Assembly (NCBI RefSeq): GCF_004005905.1
Contig: NZ_SACO01000006.1
Coordinates: 62,001 to 126,000 of the forward strand
Reading direction: 5' to 3'
DNA length: 64,000 nt
DNA from: Novosphingobium umbonatum
GTDB lineage: Bacteria > Pseudomonadota > Alphaproteobacteria > Sphingomonadales > Sphingomonadaceae
Shown: positions 33,508 to 42,796 of the stretch, piece after piece
Position numbering within the stretch: the first letter of the stretch is position 1
Layout of the letters: each line of letters starts with the position of its first letter
Notes under the pieces: generated by a model
Databases searched by the model: none
Told to the model about the DNA's origin: nothing
Seen by the model: only the letters and a program-made list of their open reading frames with translations
Position numbers and translations under genes: made by a program

Positions 33508-34500
33508 TCAGATACCCTCGCCCGTCAGGCGCTCGCAAATCAGGTCCAGCTGATCAAGGCTGCGGTAACGGATCGTCACCGCACCAGCGCTGGGATCACC
33601 GGCATCCATGCTGATCTTGACCGACAGGCCAAGGAATTCTTCCAGATGGGCCTGCATCGCCTGAATGTCGGCAGAGTCGCTGGACTTCACCTCCATACGG
33701 GCGTTGCGACGGGTGGGTGCTTCACGGCCCGCCTTGCGGCGCACCAATTGCTCCACATCGCGCACCGACAGGCCCTTGGCCACCGCCTGCGCCGCCAATT
33801 CCTCCGCCGCATCGCAACCGATCAGCGCGCGGGCATGGCCCATCGACAATTCGCCGCGTTCAACCAGACTGATCACCGGATCGGGCAAAGCCAGTAAGCG
33901 CTGGATATTCGCCACATGACTGCGACTCTTGTCGACCATCTTGGCGATGTCCGCCTGGGTCATGCTCTCACCCTCGGCCAGACGGTGATAGGCGCGGGCT
34001 TCTTCGATCGGGTTGAGGTCTTCACGCTGAAGGTTTTCGATCAAGGCAATCGCCATGATCTCGCGCTGGGTCAGCTTGCGCACCAGCGCGGGGATTTCAT
34101 GCACCTGCGCCCGCTGCGCCGCGCGCCAACGGCGTTCACCGGCGACAAGGCGATATTTGCCCTCGCCCAGCGGCACCACGATCACCGGTTGCAACACGCC
34201 ACGCGCCGCAATCGAGGCCGCCAATTCGCTCAGCGCTTCCTCTTCAAAATGGCGGCGCGGCTGATCGGGGTCGGGTTCGATATTGCCCACGGGCAATTGC
34301 GCCAGCCCGTGTTCCACGTGAAACGTTCCGTCGCTGTTACGCGCGGTGGTGTTGCCACCGGCCGGTGCCACCGGTTCTTCCCGCCGCGATTCGCCCAGCA
34401 GAGCCTGCAGGCCCCGCCCCAAGGCCGGTGCTTTACGGCGAGCGGCCAAAGCGCTCAGCGCGGCAACGGGCGATTCAGGGGCGGCGGTTTCGTCGGTCAT
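33508..34500 (-). CDS. parB: Chromosome partitioning protein ParB
   Basis: A CTP-dependent clamp that loads at parS and, with ParA, segregates the origin region. 330 residues. N-terminus: LGRGLQALLGE (27-37), the ParA-activating arginine-containing motif. Then the CTPase/N-engagement domain with GVLQPVIVVPL and GERRWRA (121-127), IENLQREDLNPIEEA, an HTH region (MTQADIAKMVDKSRSHVANIQRLLALP), and a C-terminal dimerisation domain. Its start overlaps the parA stop by four bases. One parS-like site lies inside the gene at 34310. Confidence 0.97.
   Translation of the reverse strand: MTDETAAPESPVAALSALAARRKAPALGRGLQALLGESRREEPVAPAGGNTTARNSDGTFHVEHGLAQLPVGNIEPDPDQPRRHFEEEALSELAASIAARGVLQPVIVVPLGEGKYRLVAGERRWRAAQRAQVHEIPALVRKLTQREIMAIALIENLQREDLNPIEEARAYHRLAEGESMTQADIAKMVDKSRSHVANIQRLLALPDPVISLVERGELSMGHARALIGCDAAEELAAQAVAKGLSVRDVEQLVRRKAGREAPTRRNARMEVKSSDSADIQAMQAHLEEFLGLSVKISMDAGDPSAGAVTIRYRSLDQLDLICERLTGEGI
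34310..34325. other. parS centromere-like site (14/16), inside parB
   Basis: TGTTCCACGTGAAACG compared with the ParB consensus TGTTTCACGTGAAACA; two mismatches, core CACGTGAAAC intact. Confidence 0.85.
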
Positions 34501-35276
34501 GCGGCTTTCCTGTTTTCAGGCAGTCGGGAAATCAATTCGCGGGCAAGCGCCAGATAGGCGCGGCTGCCCGTGCAATGCTGGTCATAAATCAGGGCGGGCA
34601 AGCCATGGCTGGGCGCCTCGGACAGGCGCACATTGCGCGGGATTTCCGTGTTGAACACCAGCTTGCCCAGACAGCTGCGCACGTCATCGGAGACCTGATC
34701 GGTCAAGCGGTTGCGGCGGTCAAACATGGTGAGCGCTACGCCGATAATGCCCAGCTCGCTGTTGAAGCGTTGCTGCACACGTTCCACGGTTTGCAACAAT
34801 TGGCTCAAACCTTCGAGCGCGAAAAATTCGCATTGCAGCGGCACCAGAACGGTATCCGCCGCCGTCAGCGCGTTCAGCGTCAACAGGCCCAGCGAGGGCG
34901 GACAGTCGATGAAGCAAATCTCATAGGCATTCTGCGCCGAGGACAAAGCCCTGCGCAGGCGATGGGTACGGTCGGTAATCGACACCAGTTCCACCTCGGC
35001 ACCCGACAGATCAACCGTCGCAGGCACCAGACTGAGGCCCGGAATGGTGGTCTGCATCACGCAATCGCCCAGAGGCGCGTCGCCCAGCAACAGATCATAG
35101 CTCGACATTTCACGCGAAGCGGCCGAAACGCCCACGCCCGTCGAAGCATTGCCCTGCGGATCGAGATCGATCAACAGCGTCCGCCAGCCACTGGCGGCAA
35201 AGGCTGTGGCAAGATTGATGGCCGATGTGGTTTTGCCCACCCCGCCCTTCTGATTGGCAATCGCAATGCTAATCAC
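34497..35276 (-). CDS. parA: Chromosome partitioning ATPase ParA
   Basis: Deviant Walker ATPase that pulls ParB-parS complexes across the nucleoid. 259 residues with the deviant Walker A KGGVGKT (10-16), DLDPQGNAS, the FIDCPPSLGLLTLNAL Walker B region, and ending in the usual positively charged helix. The start is GTG 35276 with AGGGGG about eight bases upstream; it overlaps the rsmG stop (GTGA). Two- to four-base overlaps join rsmG, parA and parB into one coupled unit. Confidence 0.96.
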   Translation of the reverse strand: MISIAIANQKGGVGKTTSAINLATAFAASGWRTLLIDLDPQGNASTGVGVSAASREMSSYDLLLGDAPLGDCVMQTTIPGLSLVPATVDLSGAEVELVSITDRTHRLRRALSSAQNAYEICFIDCPPSLGLLTLNALTAADTVLVPLQCEFFALEGLSQLLQTVERVQQRFNSELGIIGVALTMFDRRNRLTDQVSDDVRSCLGKLVFNTEIPRNVRLSEAPSHGLPALIYDQHCTGSRAYLALARELISRLPENRKAA

Positions 35277-35920
35277 AGCTTGACCCCCTTGGGATTGAGA
35301 TGGCCAACAATCAGGCCCGCCTCGGCATCGGTCAGCGATGGCTCCACCCGGAACCCCCGTCGCAACGTCTGTTTCAGCTCTGCCAATTCTTGACCTGCAG
35401 AACGCCCTTTGGGCAACAGCCAAAGCGTGTCGCTTGTGGAAAAGCGTGCGGATAGTTTGATAAGTTTTTCCAGCGGAGCAAATGCACGCGCCGAGATCAC
35501 CGATACGGTGCGACTCTCGACCAGTTCGAGCCTTTGTCCCACCACGCTGGCCTTGGGCAGATCCAGCGCGCTGATCACGCGATTGAGCCAATCGATACGG
35601 CGCGCGCGCGATTCGACCATAACCACTTCGCGATTCGGGCAAAGCGCAGCAATGACCAGACCAGGAAATCCCGCACCCGTCCCCAGATCGAGCCAAGCCC
35701 CCTCCTCTGTTTCACGTGAAACATGGGTGAGCAATTGGGCAGAATCGACGATGTGGCGCAACCACACCGCATCCAGACTGGCAGCGGACACCAAATTCTG
35801 GACCTTGTTTTCCTCGGCCAGCATCGCCACGAGGCGGCCGAGCCGATCCATCGCCACGGCATCGGCCTCGTCAAGATTGGCCAACCAAGCCTTGGCCGCC
35901 GCTTCATCCTGCATCATCAC
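35273..35920 (-). CDS. rsmG: 16S rRNA (guanine527-N7)-methyltransferase RsmG
   Basis: Methylates G527 in the 530 loop of 16S rRNA; loss gives low-level streptomycin resistance in other bacteria. 215 residues with a Rossmann SAM site ([17 protein letters not shown]), [28 protein letters not shown] and [11 protein letters not shown]. It overlaps mnmG by four bases. A perfect parS site is embedded in the codons for the segment [10 protein letters not shown] (35708-35723). Confidence 0.95.
   Translation of the reverse strand: MMMQDEAAAKAWLANLDEADAVAMDRLGRLVAMLAEENKVQNLVSAASLDAVWLRHIVDSAQLLTHVSRETEEGAWLDLGTGAGFPGLVIAALCPNREVVMVESRARRIDWLNRVISALDLPKASVVGQRLELVESRTVSVISARAFAPLEKLIKLSARFSTSDTLWLLPKGRSAGQELAELKQTLRRGFRVEPSLTDAEAGLIVGHLNPKGVKL
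35708..35723. other. parS site (perfect 16/16), inside rsmG
   Basis: TGTTTCACGTGAAACA, a perfect palindrome identical to the broadly conserved ParB-binding consensus. Confidence 0.95.
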
Positions 35921-37764
35921 TGGCCCATCCGTTTCGCATGCACCAACAACGCCGCCAGCGCCGCCGGAGTCACGCCTGCCACCCGCCCTGCCGCTGCCAA
36001 AGTGGCGGGCCGCGCGCGGGTCAATCGTTCCACCATCTCGCTGCTCAATCCAGCGATGGCATCATAGGGAAAGTCCTCGGCCAAGGGCAGAGTCTCATTG
36101 GCGCGCAAGTCACGAAGCTCCCTATCCTGCCGCGCCAGATAGGGCGCGTAGAAAGCATCCTCGGCCACCTCTTCGGTCACTGCGGAATCCTCATCCAAGG
36201 CATCGCCCAACCATGGACGCAAAGCATCAATCGCCACCCCGTCAAAACGGAGCCATTCGCGCAAGGGTAAACGCCCCGTATCGACACGGGCAGCAATTCC
36301 CACGCTGGCCAGATCCTGCGCCGTCACGCCCTGCTCCAAGGCTGCTTCCAAACGCCGCTTTACGTCACTGCGCTGTTCGTACCAAGCCTTCCGTTCACTG
36401 CCCACACAACCCGCGTCCAGTGCCAAAGGCGTCAGGCGAGTGGTGGCATTGTTGGCGCGCAAACGCAGACGATATTCGGCACGCGCCGTCAGCATGCGAT
36501 AGGGCTCGCTTACCCCGTGAAGCGTCAGGTCATCGACCATCACCGCCATATAGGAATTGGCGCGGTCCAGCGCCGCCGGTGCCTTGCCCAGCACAGAGGC
36601 CGCCGCATGCATCCCCGCCAGCAAGCCTTGCGCCGCCGCCTCTTCATAGCCGGTGGTGCCATTGATCTGCCCCGCGCAATAGAGTCCGCCTATCGCACGC
36701 AACTCCAGCGAGGGGCGCAGGGCACGTGGATCGATATGGTCATATTCCACCGCATAGCCCGGCACGACCATTTCGACCTGCTCCAGCCCTTCCATCTTGC
36801 GCAACATCTCCAGCTGAACATCGGCGGGCAGGCTGGTAGAGATGCCGTTGGGATAGACCAAATGTGTATCCAGCCCTTCCGGCTCCAGAAAGATCTGATG
36901 CCCGTCACGATCGGCGAAGCGATGAATCTTGTCCTCGATGCTGGGGCAATAGCGTGGCCCCCTCGCCCCGATCGCACCACTGAACAAAGGCGAGCGATGG
37001 AGGTTGGCGCGGATCGTGTCATGCACCGCCGGATTGGTGCGGGTGATGCCGCAGAACACTTGCGGGTTCACACGGCGCGTTTCCATGGCAGACATGCACC
37101 ACAGATCGGCATCGGACTCCTGCTCCTCCAACCGGCCCCAGGCGATGGTGCGGCCATCCAGACGCGGCGGCGTACCGGTCTTGAGGCGCGCCATCGGCAG
37201 TTCCGCCTCACGCATTTGCTCGGCAAGACGATGGGCAGCGGCCTCGCCAATGCGACCACCGATCAACCGCTCTTCCCCGCGAAACAGGGTGCCACCCAGA
37301 AATGTGCCGGTGCACAGCACAACGGCCCTAGCCATCAACCGCGTGCCATCGGCCAAATCGACACCGGCCACCCGACCACCTTCCAGCACCAGCGCCGCGA
37401 CCTCGCCCGCTATCTGGGTCAGGTCGCCCTGCTGTTTCAACATGGACTGGATCGCAGCCTTGAACAATTTGCGGTCAGCCTGAATGCGCGGGCCTTGCAC
37501 GGCGCTACCCTTGCTGCGGTTGAGCATGCGATAATGGATCGCCGCGGCATCGGCCGCCCGCCCGATCAGACCGTCAAAGGCATCAACCTCGCGCACCAGA
37601 TGGCCCTTGCCCAAGCCACCAATCGCGGGGTTGCAACTCATCGCGCCCACGACCGACAAGTCAAAGCTGACCAGCGCCACCCGCGCGCCCATACGTGCGG
37701 CGACGGCTGCCGCCTCGACGCCGGCATGGCCGCCGCCCACAGTGATGATGTCAAAATGCTGCAT
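35917..37764 (-). CDS. mnmG: tRNA uridine-5-carboxymethylaminomethyl(34) synthesis enzyme MnmG
   Basis: FAD enzyme that with MnmE makes cmnm5U at the tRNA wobble base. 615 residues, normal. FAD motif [15 protein letters not shown] (10-15 GGGHAG), [45 protein letters not shown], and the C-terminal helical MnmE/tRNA-binding part. It lies 58 bases downstream of mnmE with a parS site in the gap. Confidence 0.97.
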   Translation of the reverse strand: MQHFDIITVGGGHAGVEAAAVAARMGARVALVSFDLSVVGAMSCNPAIGGLGKGHLVREVDAFDGLIGRAADAAAIHYRMLNRSKGSAVQGPRIQADRKLFKAAIQSMLKQQGDLTQIAGEVAALVLEGGRVAGVDLADGTRLMARAVVLCTGTFLGGTLFRGEERLIGGRIGEAAAHRLAEQMREAELPMARLKTGTPPRLDGRTIAWGRLEEQESDADLWCMSAMETRRVNPQVFCGITRTNPAVHDTIRANLHRSPLFSGAIGARGPRYCPSIEDKIHRFADRDGHQIFLEPEGLDTHLVYPNGISTSLPADVQLEMLRKMEGLEQVEMVVPGYAVEYDHIDPRALRPSLELRAIGGLYCAGQINGTTGYEEAAAQGLLAGMHAAASVLGKAPAALDRANSYMAVMVDDLTLHGVSEPYRMLTARAEYRLRLRANNATTRLTPLALDAGCVGSERKAWYEQRSDVKRRLEAALEQGVTAQDLASVGIAARVDTGRLPLREWLRFDGVAIDALRPWLGDALDEDSAVTEEVAEDAFYAPYLARQDRELRDLRANETLPLAEDFPYDAIAGLSSEMVERLTRARPATLAAAGRVAGVTPAALAALLVHAKRMGQ

Positions 37765-37806
37765 GAGCTGCGCCCTAAACTATACGGCGGGAATCGTCAA
37801 AAGCGG

Positions 37807-37822
37807 TGTTTCACGTGAAACA
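37807..37822. other. parS site (perfect 16/16), mnmE-mnmG intergenic
   Basis: TGTTTCACGTGAAACA directly after the mnmE stop, 43 bases before the mnmG start. Confidence 0.95.
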
Positions 37823-39100
37823 TCACTTACCGATGCAGAAGCGCCCGAACAAGGCGTCGAGCATATCCTCGGTCCCCGCCCCGCCCAACAAGCGATCGAA
37901 GGCCACACGTGCGCTGCGCAAATCTTCCGAGATCAGCAGCAGATCACCATCAGACCGAATCTGCCCCAAAGGCTGAGCCGCCTCCGATAACAGACTATGC
38001 TGCCGGGCATTCAATGCCAGTTCGCCAGCGCGCGGCATGGCATGCATCGACGTCTCGATCAGGTCTCGCCGCAAGCCGTCAACACCTTCCCCCGTCACAG
38101 CGGACAGGCGATGGCGCGGCATCATTTTCGCACGACGTGCAATCCGGTCGATCTGACTCTCGATCTCCCAAGCGCCCTCTGGCCCCTCGCCTTCCGGCCC
38201 CAGCCATAGCACCAGATCCGCCTCGGCCATAACCGCCTTGGCGCGCTCAATGCCCATCGCCTCGACGACATCCGCGCCTTCATCACGCAAACCGGCCGTA
38301 TCAAGAAACTGGAATGGCACGCCACCCAGTGCAACCGGCCGCATCAGAATGTCACGCGTGGTGCCCGCAATCGGCGTGATGATCGCCGCATCGCTTTCCA
38401 CCAGTGCGTTGAACAAAGTGCTCTTGCCCGCATTGGGAGGGCCAGCAATCACCACCTTGAAACCTTCACGCAGCGCCTCGGCCCTTGGCCGCGCCAGCCA
38501 AGTGGAAAGTTCCACGTGAAACACTTTGAGCGCATCCCCGAAACTCGGGGGCAATCCGCCGACATCATCCTCGTCGGAAAAGTCCAGCACGGCCTCGACC
38601 TGCGCCGACAACATCAACAGCCTTTCCCGCCAGGCCTTGACCTGAACCGACAGCGCCCCGCCCGCCATGGCCACAGCATTGCGCCGCTGCAATTCGGTCT
38701 CGGCGCTTAACAGATCGCCCAAACCTTCCGCCTCGGCCAAATCCATCCGACCATTGGCAAAGGCGCGCCGCGTGAACTCGCCCGCCTGCGCCTTGCGGAA
38801 ACCATCCAGCCCCGCCAAGGCGCGTTCGATGGCAGCAATCACCGCCCGCCCGCCATGGCAGTGAATCTCGGCCAGATCCTCGCCCGTGGCGGTGTTGGGT
38901 GCAGGGAACCACAGCGCCAGCACCTGATCCAGCACCGCCCCATCCCCATCGCGCAACGTCATAAGACTGGCACGACGCGGCGCGGGGATACGCCCGCCCA
39001 GCGCTTGCAAAGCCTGCCCGGCCCTTGGCCCGCTGATGCGGATGACGGCAATCGCGGCAGGCGGCTGACCACTCGAACAGGCAAAAATCGTGTCACGCAT
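37823..39100 (-). CDS. mnmE: tRNA uridine-5-carboxymethylaminomethyl(34) synthesis GTPase MnmE
   Basis: K+-activated GTPase partner of MnmG. 425 residues: N-terminal folate-binding domain (DTIFACSSGQPPAAIAVIRISGP; EIHCHGG), helical domain, and a G domain with G1 GPPNAGKS (220-227), the G2 loop around TPIAGTTRD and DTAGLRDE. It closes with the family C-terminus FCIGK containing the key cysteine. The G4 motif (NKxD) is degenerate: the expected position near SQIDRIARRAK lacks a clear NKxD. A parS-like site lies inside the gene at 38508. Confidence 0.95.
   Translation of the reverse strand: MRDTIFACSSGQPPAAIAVIRISGPRAGQALQALGGRIPAPRRASLMTLRDGDGAVLDQVLALWFPAPNTATGEDLAEIHCHGGRAVIAAIERALAGLDGFRKAQAGEFTRRAFANGRMDLAEAEGLGDLLSAETELQRRNAVAMAGGALSVQVKAWRERLLMLSAQVEAVLDFSDEDDVGGLPPSFGDALKVFHVELSTWLARPRAEALREGFKVVIAGPPNAGKSTLFNALVESDAAIITPIAGTTRDILMRPVALGGVPFQFLDTAGLRDEGADVVEAMGIERAKAVMAEADLVLWLGPEGEGPEGAWEIESQIDRIARRAKMMPRHRLSAVTGEGVDGLRRDLIETSMHAMPRAGELALNARQHSLLSEAAQPLGQIRSDGDLLLISEDLRSARVAFDRLLGGAGTEDMLDALFGRFCIGK
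38508..38523. other. parS-like site (14/16), inside mnmE
   Basis: AGTTCCACGTGAAACA; mismatches at positions 1 and 5 of the consensus. Confidence 0.85.
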
Positions 39101-39106
39101 CGGGGA

Positions 39107-39352
39107 TTACTTCTTGCCCCCCGTCGCCATGCTGGCGCCCGCTTCCATGATCTGCTGAAACATCTTCATGCCCAGATTGCCCATCGGCGCCATCTGCTTC
39201 ACATAGTCCTGCATCTGCTCGACCGAACCCACGCCCTGCATCGCTTTCAGCATCGCATCGACATAGGCCTCATTGGCGCGCGTTACATCGGGCAGGCCCA
39301 GAAAGCGGCGCGCTTCCTCGGGCGTGCATTCCACTTCCACATTCATCTTCAT
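39107..39352 (-). CDS. Small conserved protein, possibly DUF6489
   Basis: 81 residues: MKMNVEVECTPEEARRFLGLPDV, then a helical part with YVDAMLKAM, EQMQDYVKQMAPMGNLGMKMFQQIM and a Gly/Lys tail (TGGKK). The opening block is typical of a small sphingomonad family that I believe is DUF6489; function unknown. The methionine-rich amphipathic end resembles phasin-like or regulatory helices, but this is only a resemblance. It lies six bases upstream of mnmE on the same strand, so it probably shares its transcript. Confidence 0.75.
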   Translation of the reverse strand: MKMNVEVECTPEEARRFLGLPDVTRANEAYVDAMLKAMQGVGSVEQMQDYVKQMAPMGNLGMKMFQQIMEAGASMATGGKK

Positions 39353-39435
39353 GGCCGTTCCTTCACAACAAAAGCCGCACAAAAGGCTGACACAGCAAGG
39401 GGCATAAGTCTATCCGCCGATCCCCTGCGAAACGC

Positions 39436-39471
39436 AAAAGGGGCAGGAGTTCGATGCCCCCTGCCCCTTTG
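39436..39471 (-). terminator. Rho-independent terminator after rho
   Basis: On the minus strand AAAGGGGCAGG pairs with CCTGCCCC followed by TTTTGCG, 24 bases beyond the rho stop. The loop is 12 bases. Confidence 0.85.
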
Positions 39472-39494
39472 ATTCAATCTGTCGCCACAGAACC

Positions 39495-40751
39495 TTACTG
39501 GTTCATCGTGGAGAAGAAGTCCTCGTTGGTCTTGGAATCCTTCATCTTGTCGAGCAGGAATTCCATCGCATCCACCGTGCCCATCTGCATCAGGATACGG
39601 CGCAAGACCCACATCTTCGACAGGTTGGCCTTTTCGACCAGCAGTTCTTCCTTGCGGGTGCCGCTCTTGCCCACGTCCAGCGCAGGGAAGATGCGCTTGT
39701 CGGCCACCTTGCGGTCCAGCACGATTTCGCTGTTACCCGTGCCCTTGAATTCTTCAAAGATCACTTCGTCCATGCGGCTGCCGGTGTCGATCAGCGCGGT
39801 GGCGATGATGGAGAGCGAGCCGCCCTCCTCGATGTTACGCGCCGCGCCAAAGAAGCGCTTGGGACGCTGCAGAGCATTGGCGTCCACACCACCGGTCAAC
39901 ACCTTGCCGCTCGAAGGCACCACCGTATTATAGGCACGGCCCAGACGGGTAATCGAGTCCAGCAAGATCACCACATCGCGCTTGTGTTCGACCAGACGCT
40001 TGGCCTTTTCGATGACCATTTCGGCCACCTGCACGTGGCGCTGCGCCGGTTCGTCAAAGGTCGAGGAGACAACCTCGCCCTTCACGCTGCGCTGCATGTC
40101 GGTCACTTCTTCGGGACGCTCGTCGATCAGCAGCACGATCAGGAAGACTTCAGGATGGTTGTCGGTGATCGCCTTGGCGACATTCTGCAACAACACCGTC
40201 TTACCCGTGCGCGGCGGCGCCACGATCAGGGCGCGCTGGCCCTTGCCCTGCGGGCTGATCAGGTCGATCACGCGGGCCGACTTGTCCTTGACCGTGGGGT
40301 CCAAAGTATCAAGGCGCAGGCGCTCGTTGGGATAGAGCGGGGTCAGGTTGTCGAAATTGACGCGGTGGCGCACGGCCTCCGGCTCGTCAAAATTGACCTT
40401 CACCAGCTTGGTAATCGCAAAATAGCGTTCGCCATCCTTGGGCGCGCGAATCTCGCCTTCGACCGTGTCACCGGTGCGCAGGCCCCATTTGCGAACCTGA
40501 TTGGGCGAGACATAAATATCGTCGGGACCGGCCAGATAATTGGCTTCGGGGCTGCGCAGGAAGCCAAAGCCGTCGGGCAGCACTTCAATCGTGCCAACAC
40601 CCATGATCTGCTCGCCATCCTCGGCCAGTTCCTTCAGGATCGCAAACATCAGATCCTGACGGCGCAGCGTGCTCGCGCTTTCCACGCCCAGTTCTTCGGC
40701 CATTTCAACCAGCTCGGCTGAAGTCTTTTTCTGTAATTCTTTCAAATGCAT
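39495..40751 (-). CDS. rho: Transcription termination factor Rho
   Basis: Hexameric RNA-dependent ATPase. 418 residues: N-terminal helical domain starting [25 protein letters not shown]-type RNA-binding cold-shock domain ([26 protein letters not shown]), Walker A PPRTGKT near 179-185, Walker [16 protein letters not shown], the Q loop and [19 protein letters not shown]. The start is ATG 40751; the in-frame codons upstream (Arg/His-rich) are not part of the family. It is upstream of mnmE on the same strand, a common alphaproteobacterial order. Confidence 0.97.
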   Translation of the reverse strand: MHLKELQKKTSAELVEMAEELGVESASTLRRQDLMFAILKELAEDGEQIMGVGTIEVLPDGFGFLRSPEANYLAGPDDIYVSPNQVRKWGLRTGDTVEGEIRAPKDGERYFAITKLVKVNFDEPEAVRHRVNFDNLTPLYPNERLRLDTLDPTVKDKSARVIDLISPQGKGQRALIVAPPRTGKTVLLQNVAKAITDNHPEVFLIVLLIDERPEEVTDMQRSVKGEVVSSTFDEPAQRHVQVAEMVIEKAKRLVEHKRDVVILLDSITRLGRAYNTVVPSSGKVLTGGVDANALQRPKRFFGAARNIEEGGSLSIIATALIDTGSRMDEVIFEEFKGTGNSEIVLDRKVADKRIFPALDVGKSGTRKEELLVEKANLSKMWVLRRILMQMGTVDAMEFLLDKMKDSKTNEDFFSTMNQ

Positions 40752-41115
40752 AATATGTATTCCATATGATGTGTTCAGCCGGCTGATCCAAAGGGCATGG
40801 AGAATGCGGGATCGTTTCAAGCCGCTGCATCAAAGGCGCGGCGGTGCCGGATGAATTGGCTTTAGGCTATGGGGGATGAAAGGTCAATGAACGGGGGGAT
40901 GCGGAGGGGATGATATGCCTCCGGCGGGCCAAGGGCGGGGGCCCTTGGCAATCCCATGAATGGGTTGCGCTAGGTTTGCAGCGTCAGATTCTCCGCGAAG
41001 CGGATTTTAAAGCCTGCGGCGCTTGCATGTTGCGCAGCATGGCTGGTTAAGCGCGGGAATGAAAGGGATCGCCAAGGGCCCCCGCCCTTGGCCCGCCGGA
41101 GGCACCCCTCTCAGA
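40752..41115. other. 364-base spacer between rho and hemJ holding a repeat element
   Basis: No gene seen. It contains the rho leader (40752-40860, AT-rich around ATAATATGTATTCC) and the 189-base inverted-repeat element listed separately. Open frames crossing it have no similarity. Confidence 0.6.
40916..41104. repeat. 189-bp element bounded by 40-bp inverted repeats, itself with internal palindromes
   Basis: Left arm 40916-40955 and right arm 41065-41104 are reverse complements at 39 of 40 positions. Each arm has its own palindrome GCCAAGGGC-GGGG-GCCCTTGGC. The 109 bases between carry no reading frame of note. The shape (long terminal inverted repeats, small, non-coding, between genes) fits a MITE-like or REP/BIME-type element. 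No target-site duplication is obvious. Whether it is dispersed in the genome cannot be seen from one copy. Confidence 0.88.
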
Positions 41116-41565
41116 TCAAAACGGCTTCACCACCACCATAATCACAATCACCGCCGCAGCCAGCCCGGGCACCTCGTTCAACAAGCGCAACTGCTTGCCA
41201 GTCAAACGGCGCTCACCGCTCGCCAGAGCCTTGGCATAGCGCATGAGCCACATGTGGTAGAAGGTCAGCCCCAGCACGGCGGCCAGCTTGAGATGGAACC
41301 AGCCTTGCGTGAAGGTGCCGATGGAATGGGCCAGCGCCAACCCCAACACCCACACCACGATCAGCGCGGGGTTGAGGATGATCTTGCGCAGTTTCGCCTC
41401 GCGGTCGATCCAGCGGGCCTCCTCGGCGCTACCCGCCTCGGATTCCTGATGATAGACGAAATAACGCGGCAGCATGAACAGGCCCGCCATCCAGAAGATG
41501 ACGAAAATGATATGGCCCGCCTTGAGCCAGAGATAGGTCATCGCAAGGATCCAATCCATCGGCAC
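41116..41565 (-). CDS. hemJ: Protoporphyrinogen oxidase HemJ (CopD-like membrane protein)
   Basis: A 149-residue membrane protein with four hydrophobic helices. The family block is WLKAGHIIFVIFWMAGLFMLPRYFVYH at residues 13-39, then WFHLKLAAVLGLTFYHMWL. The conserved histidine (His18) is part of the proposed haem site in HemJ. It would oxidise protoporphyrinogen IX to protoporphyrin IX using respiratory electron transfer. Its gene is six bases after hemE on the same strand, so both serve haem synthesis. Confidence 0.9.
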   Translation of the reverse strand: MPMDWILAMTYLWLKAGHIIFVIFWMAGLFMLPRYFVYHQESEAGSAEEARWIDREAKLRKIILNPALIVVWVLGLALAHSIGTFTQGWFHLKLAAVLGLTFYHMWLMRYAKALASGERRLTGKQLRLLNEVPGLAAAVIVIMVVVKPF

Positions 41566-41571
41566 ACCATC

Positions 41572-42597
41572 TTAGCGGCTCCAACCGCGTACTACGTTCA
41601 GCAATTGCTCGACATGGGCGATGGGCGTGGTTTGCCCGATGCCATGACCGAGATTGAAAACATGGGGACGATCGGCAAAAGCTTCAAGCACTTCGATCGC
41701 GCGCGCTTCCAGTTCTGCCCCGCCGGACAGCAGGAGTAGCGGATCAAGATTGCCCTGCACCGGCATGCTGGTAGGCAATTCGCGCGCGGCCCAGAGCGGA
41801 TCGATGGTTTCATCAATGCCTACTGCATCCACGCCTGTTTCGCGGGCATAGGCGGGCAATTTCTCACCCGCGCCCTTGGGGAAGCCGATAATGGGCACAT
41901 GGGGCGCCTTGGCCTTTACACCGGCCACAATGGCAGCATTGGGTGCAATCACCCAGCGTTCAAATTCGCGCGGGGCCAGCGAGCCAGCCCAGCTGTCGAA
42001 CAATTGCACCGCTTCGGCGCCCGCTTCGATCTGACCCAGCAGATAGTCGATGGTCACTTCGACGATAGCATCGATGATCGCCTGAAACGCCTGTGGGTCA
42101 CGATAGGCATAGGCGCGGGTCTCGTGCTGGTCACGGCTGCCCTCGCCCGCCACCATATAGGTCGCGATAGTCCAGGGACTGCCTGCAAAGCCCAGCATCG
42201 TCTTGTCAGGGCCCAACTGGGCCACGACCTGCCTCACGGTCTCATAGATGGGCGAAAGGCGCTCAGGGACCGCCTGAAGGCCATTGAGGGCATGATCCAC
42301 CAGCCTGGGTGACATGCGCGGGCCTTCACCCACCAGAAATTCCAGATTCTGACCCATGGCATAGGGCACGATCAGAATGTCGGAAAACAGGATCGCCCCG
42401 TCAAAGCCGAAACGCTTCAACGGCTGCAGCGTGATTTCCGCAGCGGCCGCTGAATCATAGACCAGCGCCAGAAAGCCACCCTTCTCCGCCCGCAAGGCGC
42501 GATATTCGGGCAGATAGCGCCCAGCCTGTCGCATGAGCCAGATCGGGCGCTGTTTCGCCGGTTTACCAAGGAGCGTTTCGAGCAAAAGGCCGGGCAT
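41572..42597 (-). CDS. hemE: Uroporphyrinogen decarboxylase
   Basis: Removes four carboxyl groups from uroporphyrinogen III in haem synthesis. 341 residues with the N-terminal signature RPIWLMRQAGRYLPEYR, ILFSDILIVPYAMGQ, GFAGSPWTIATYM, QLFDSWAGSL, and NLGHGIGQTTPI. The start is ATG 42597; a TTG four codons upstream is in frame but has no ribosome site. Its 5' end borders the replication origin, the same place as hemE in Caulobacter. Confidence 0.96.
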   Translation of the reverse strand: MPGLLLETLLGKPAKQRPIWLMRQAGRYLPEYRALRAEKGGFLALVYDSAAAAEITLQPLKRFGFDGAILFSDILIVPYAMGQNLEFLVGEGPRMSPRLVDHALNGLQAVPERLSPIYETVRQVVAQLGPDKTMLGFAGSPWTIATYMVAGEGSRDQHETRAYAYRDPQAFQAIIDAIVEVTIDYLLGQIEAGAEAVQLFDSWAGSLAPREFERWVIAPNAAIVAGVKAKAPHVPIIGFPKGAGEKLPAYARETGVDAVGIDETIDPLWAARELPTSMPVQGNLDPLLLLSGGAELEARAIEVLEAFADRPHVFNLGHGIGQTTPIAHVEQLLNVVRGWSR

Positions 42598-42617
42598 CGA
42601 GGAGTCCAATCAAAAAA

Positions 42618-42632
42618 TTAAGAGAGTCTTAA
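42618..42632. promoter_or_regulatory. CtrA-binding box (TTAA-N7-TTAA) within oriC
   Basis: TTAAGAGAGTCTTAA: both TTAA halves exact, seven-base spacer, with a GAGTC (GANTC) methylation site in the spacer. It lies in the AT-rich arm next to the hemE start, so it could act on the origin, on hemE, or both. Confidence 0.75.
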
Positions 42633-42657
42633 AGAAGGATTCAGTGTTTTGTTGGCG

Positions 42658-42666
42658 TGTGGATAA
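42658..42666 (-). promoter_or_regulatory. DnaA box (perfect)
   Basis: TGTGGATAA, reverse complement of the consensus TTATCCACA, directly beside the AT-rich stretch. Confidence 0.88.
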
Positions 42667-42755
42667 CGGGGATTACCTAGTCTTCCCTATCTTATCCCGT
42701 CCAGCCTTGATCAGACTCCTGATGCGACTCCGCAAGGACTCAGGTCAAGAAAGCT

Positions 42756-42764
42756 TTATCCACA
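42756..42764 (+). promoter_or_regulatory. DnaA box (perfect)
   Basis: TTATCCACA, exact consensus. Confidence 0.88.
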
Positions 42765-42787
42765 CTATCCCCAGCCTGTGGGAATCT

Positions 42788-42796
42788 CTATCCACA
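42788..42796 (+). promoter_or_regulatory. DnaA box (8/9)
   Basis: CTATCCACA, one mismatch at position 1, followed at 42796-42804 by a weaker ATGTCCACA sharing one base. Confidence 0.7.

Noticed and set aside
36723..36728. CACGTG within mnmG as another parS core
   Set aside because: Flanks do not match the consensus (needs TTTCACGTGAAA or close).
36517..37818. 433-codon frame on the plus strand opposite mnmG
   Set aside because: Pure antisense shadow; mnmG is full length and motif-complete.
42778..42786. TGTGGGAAT as a further DnaA box
   Set aside because: Too many mismatches to the 9-mer compared with the boxes listed.
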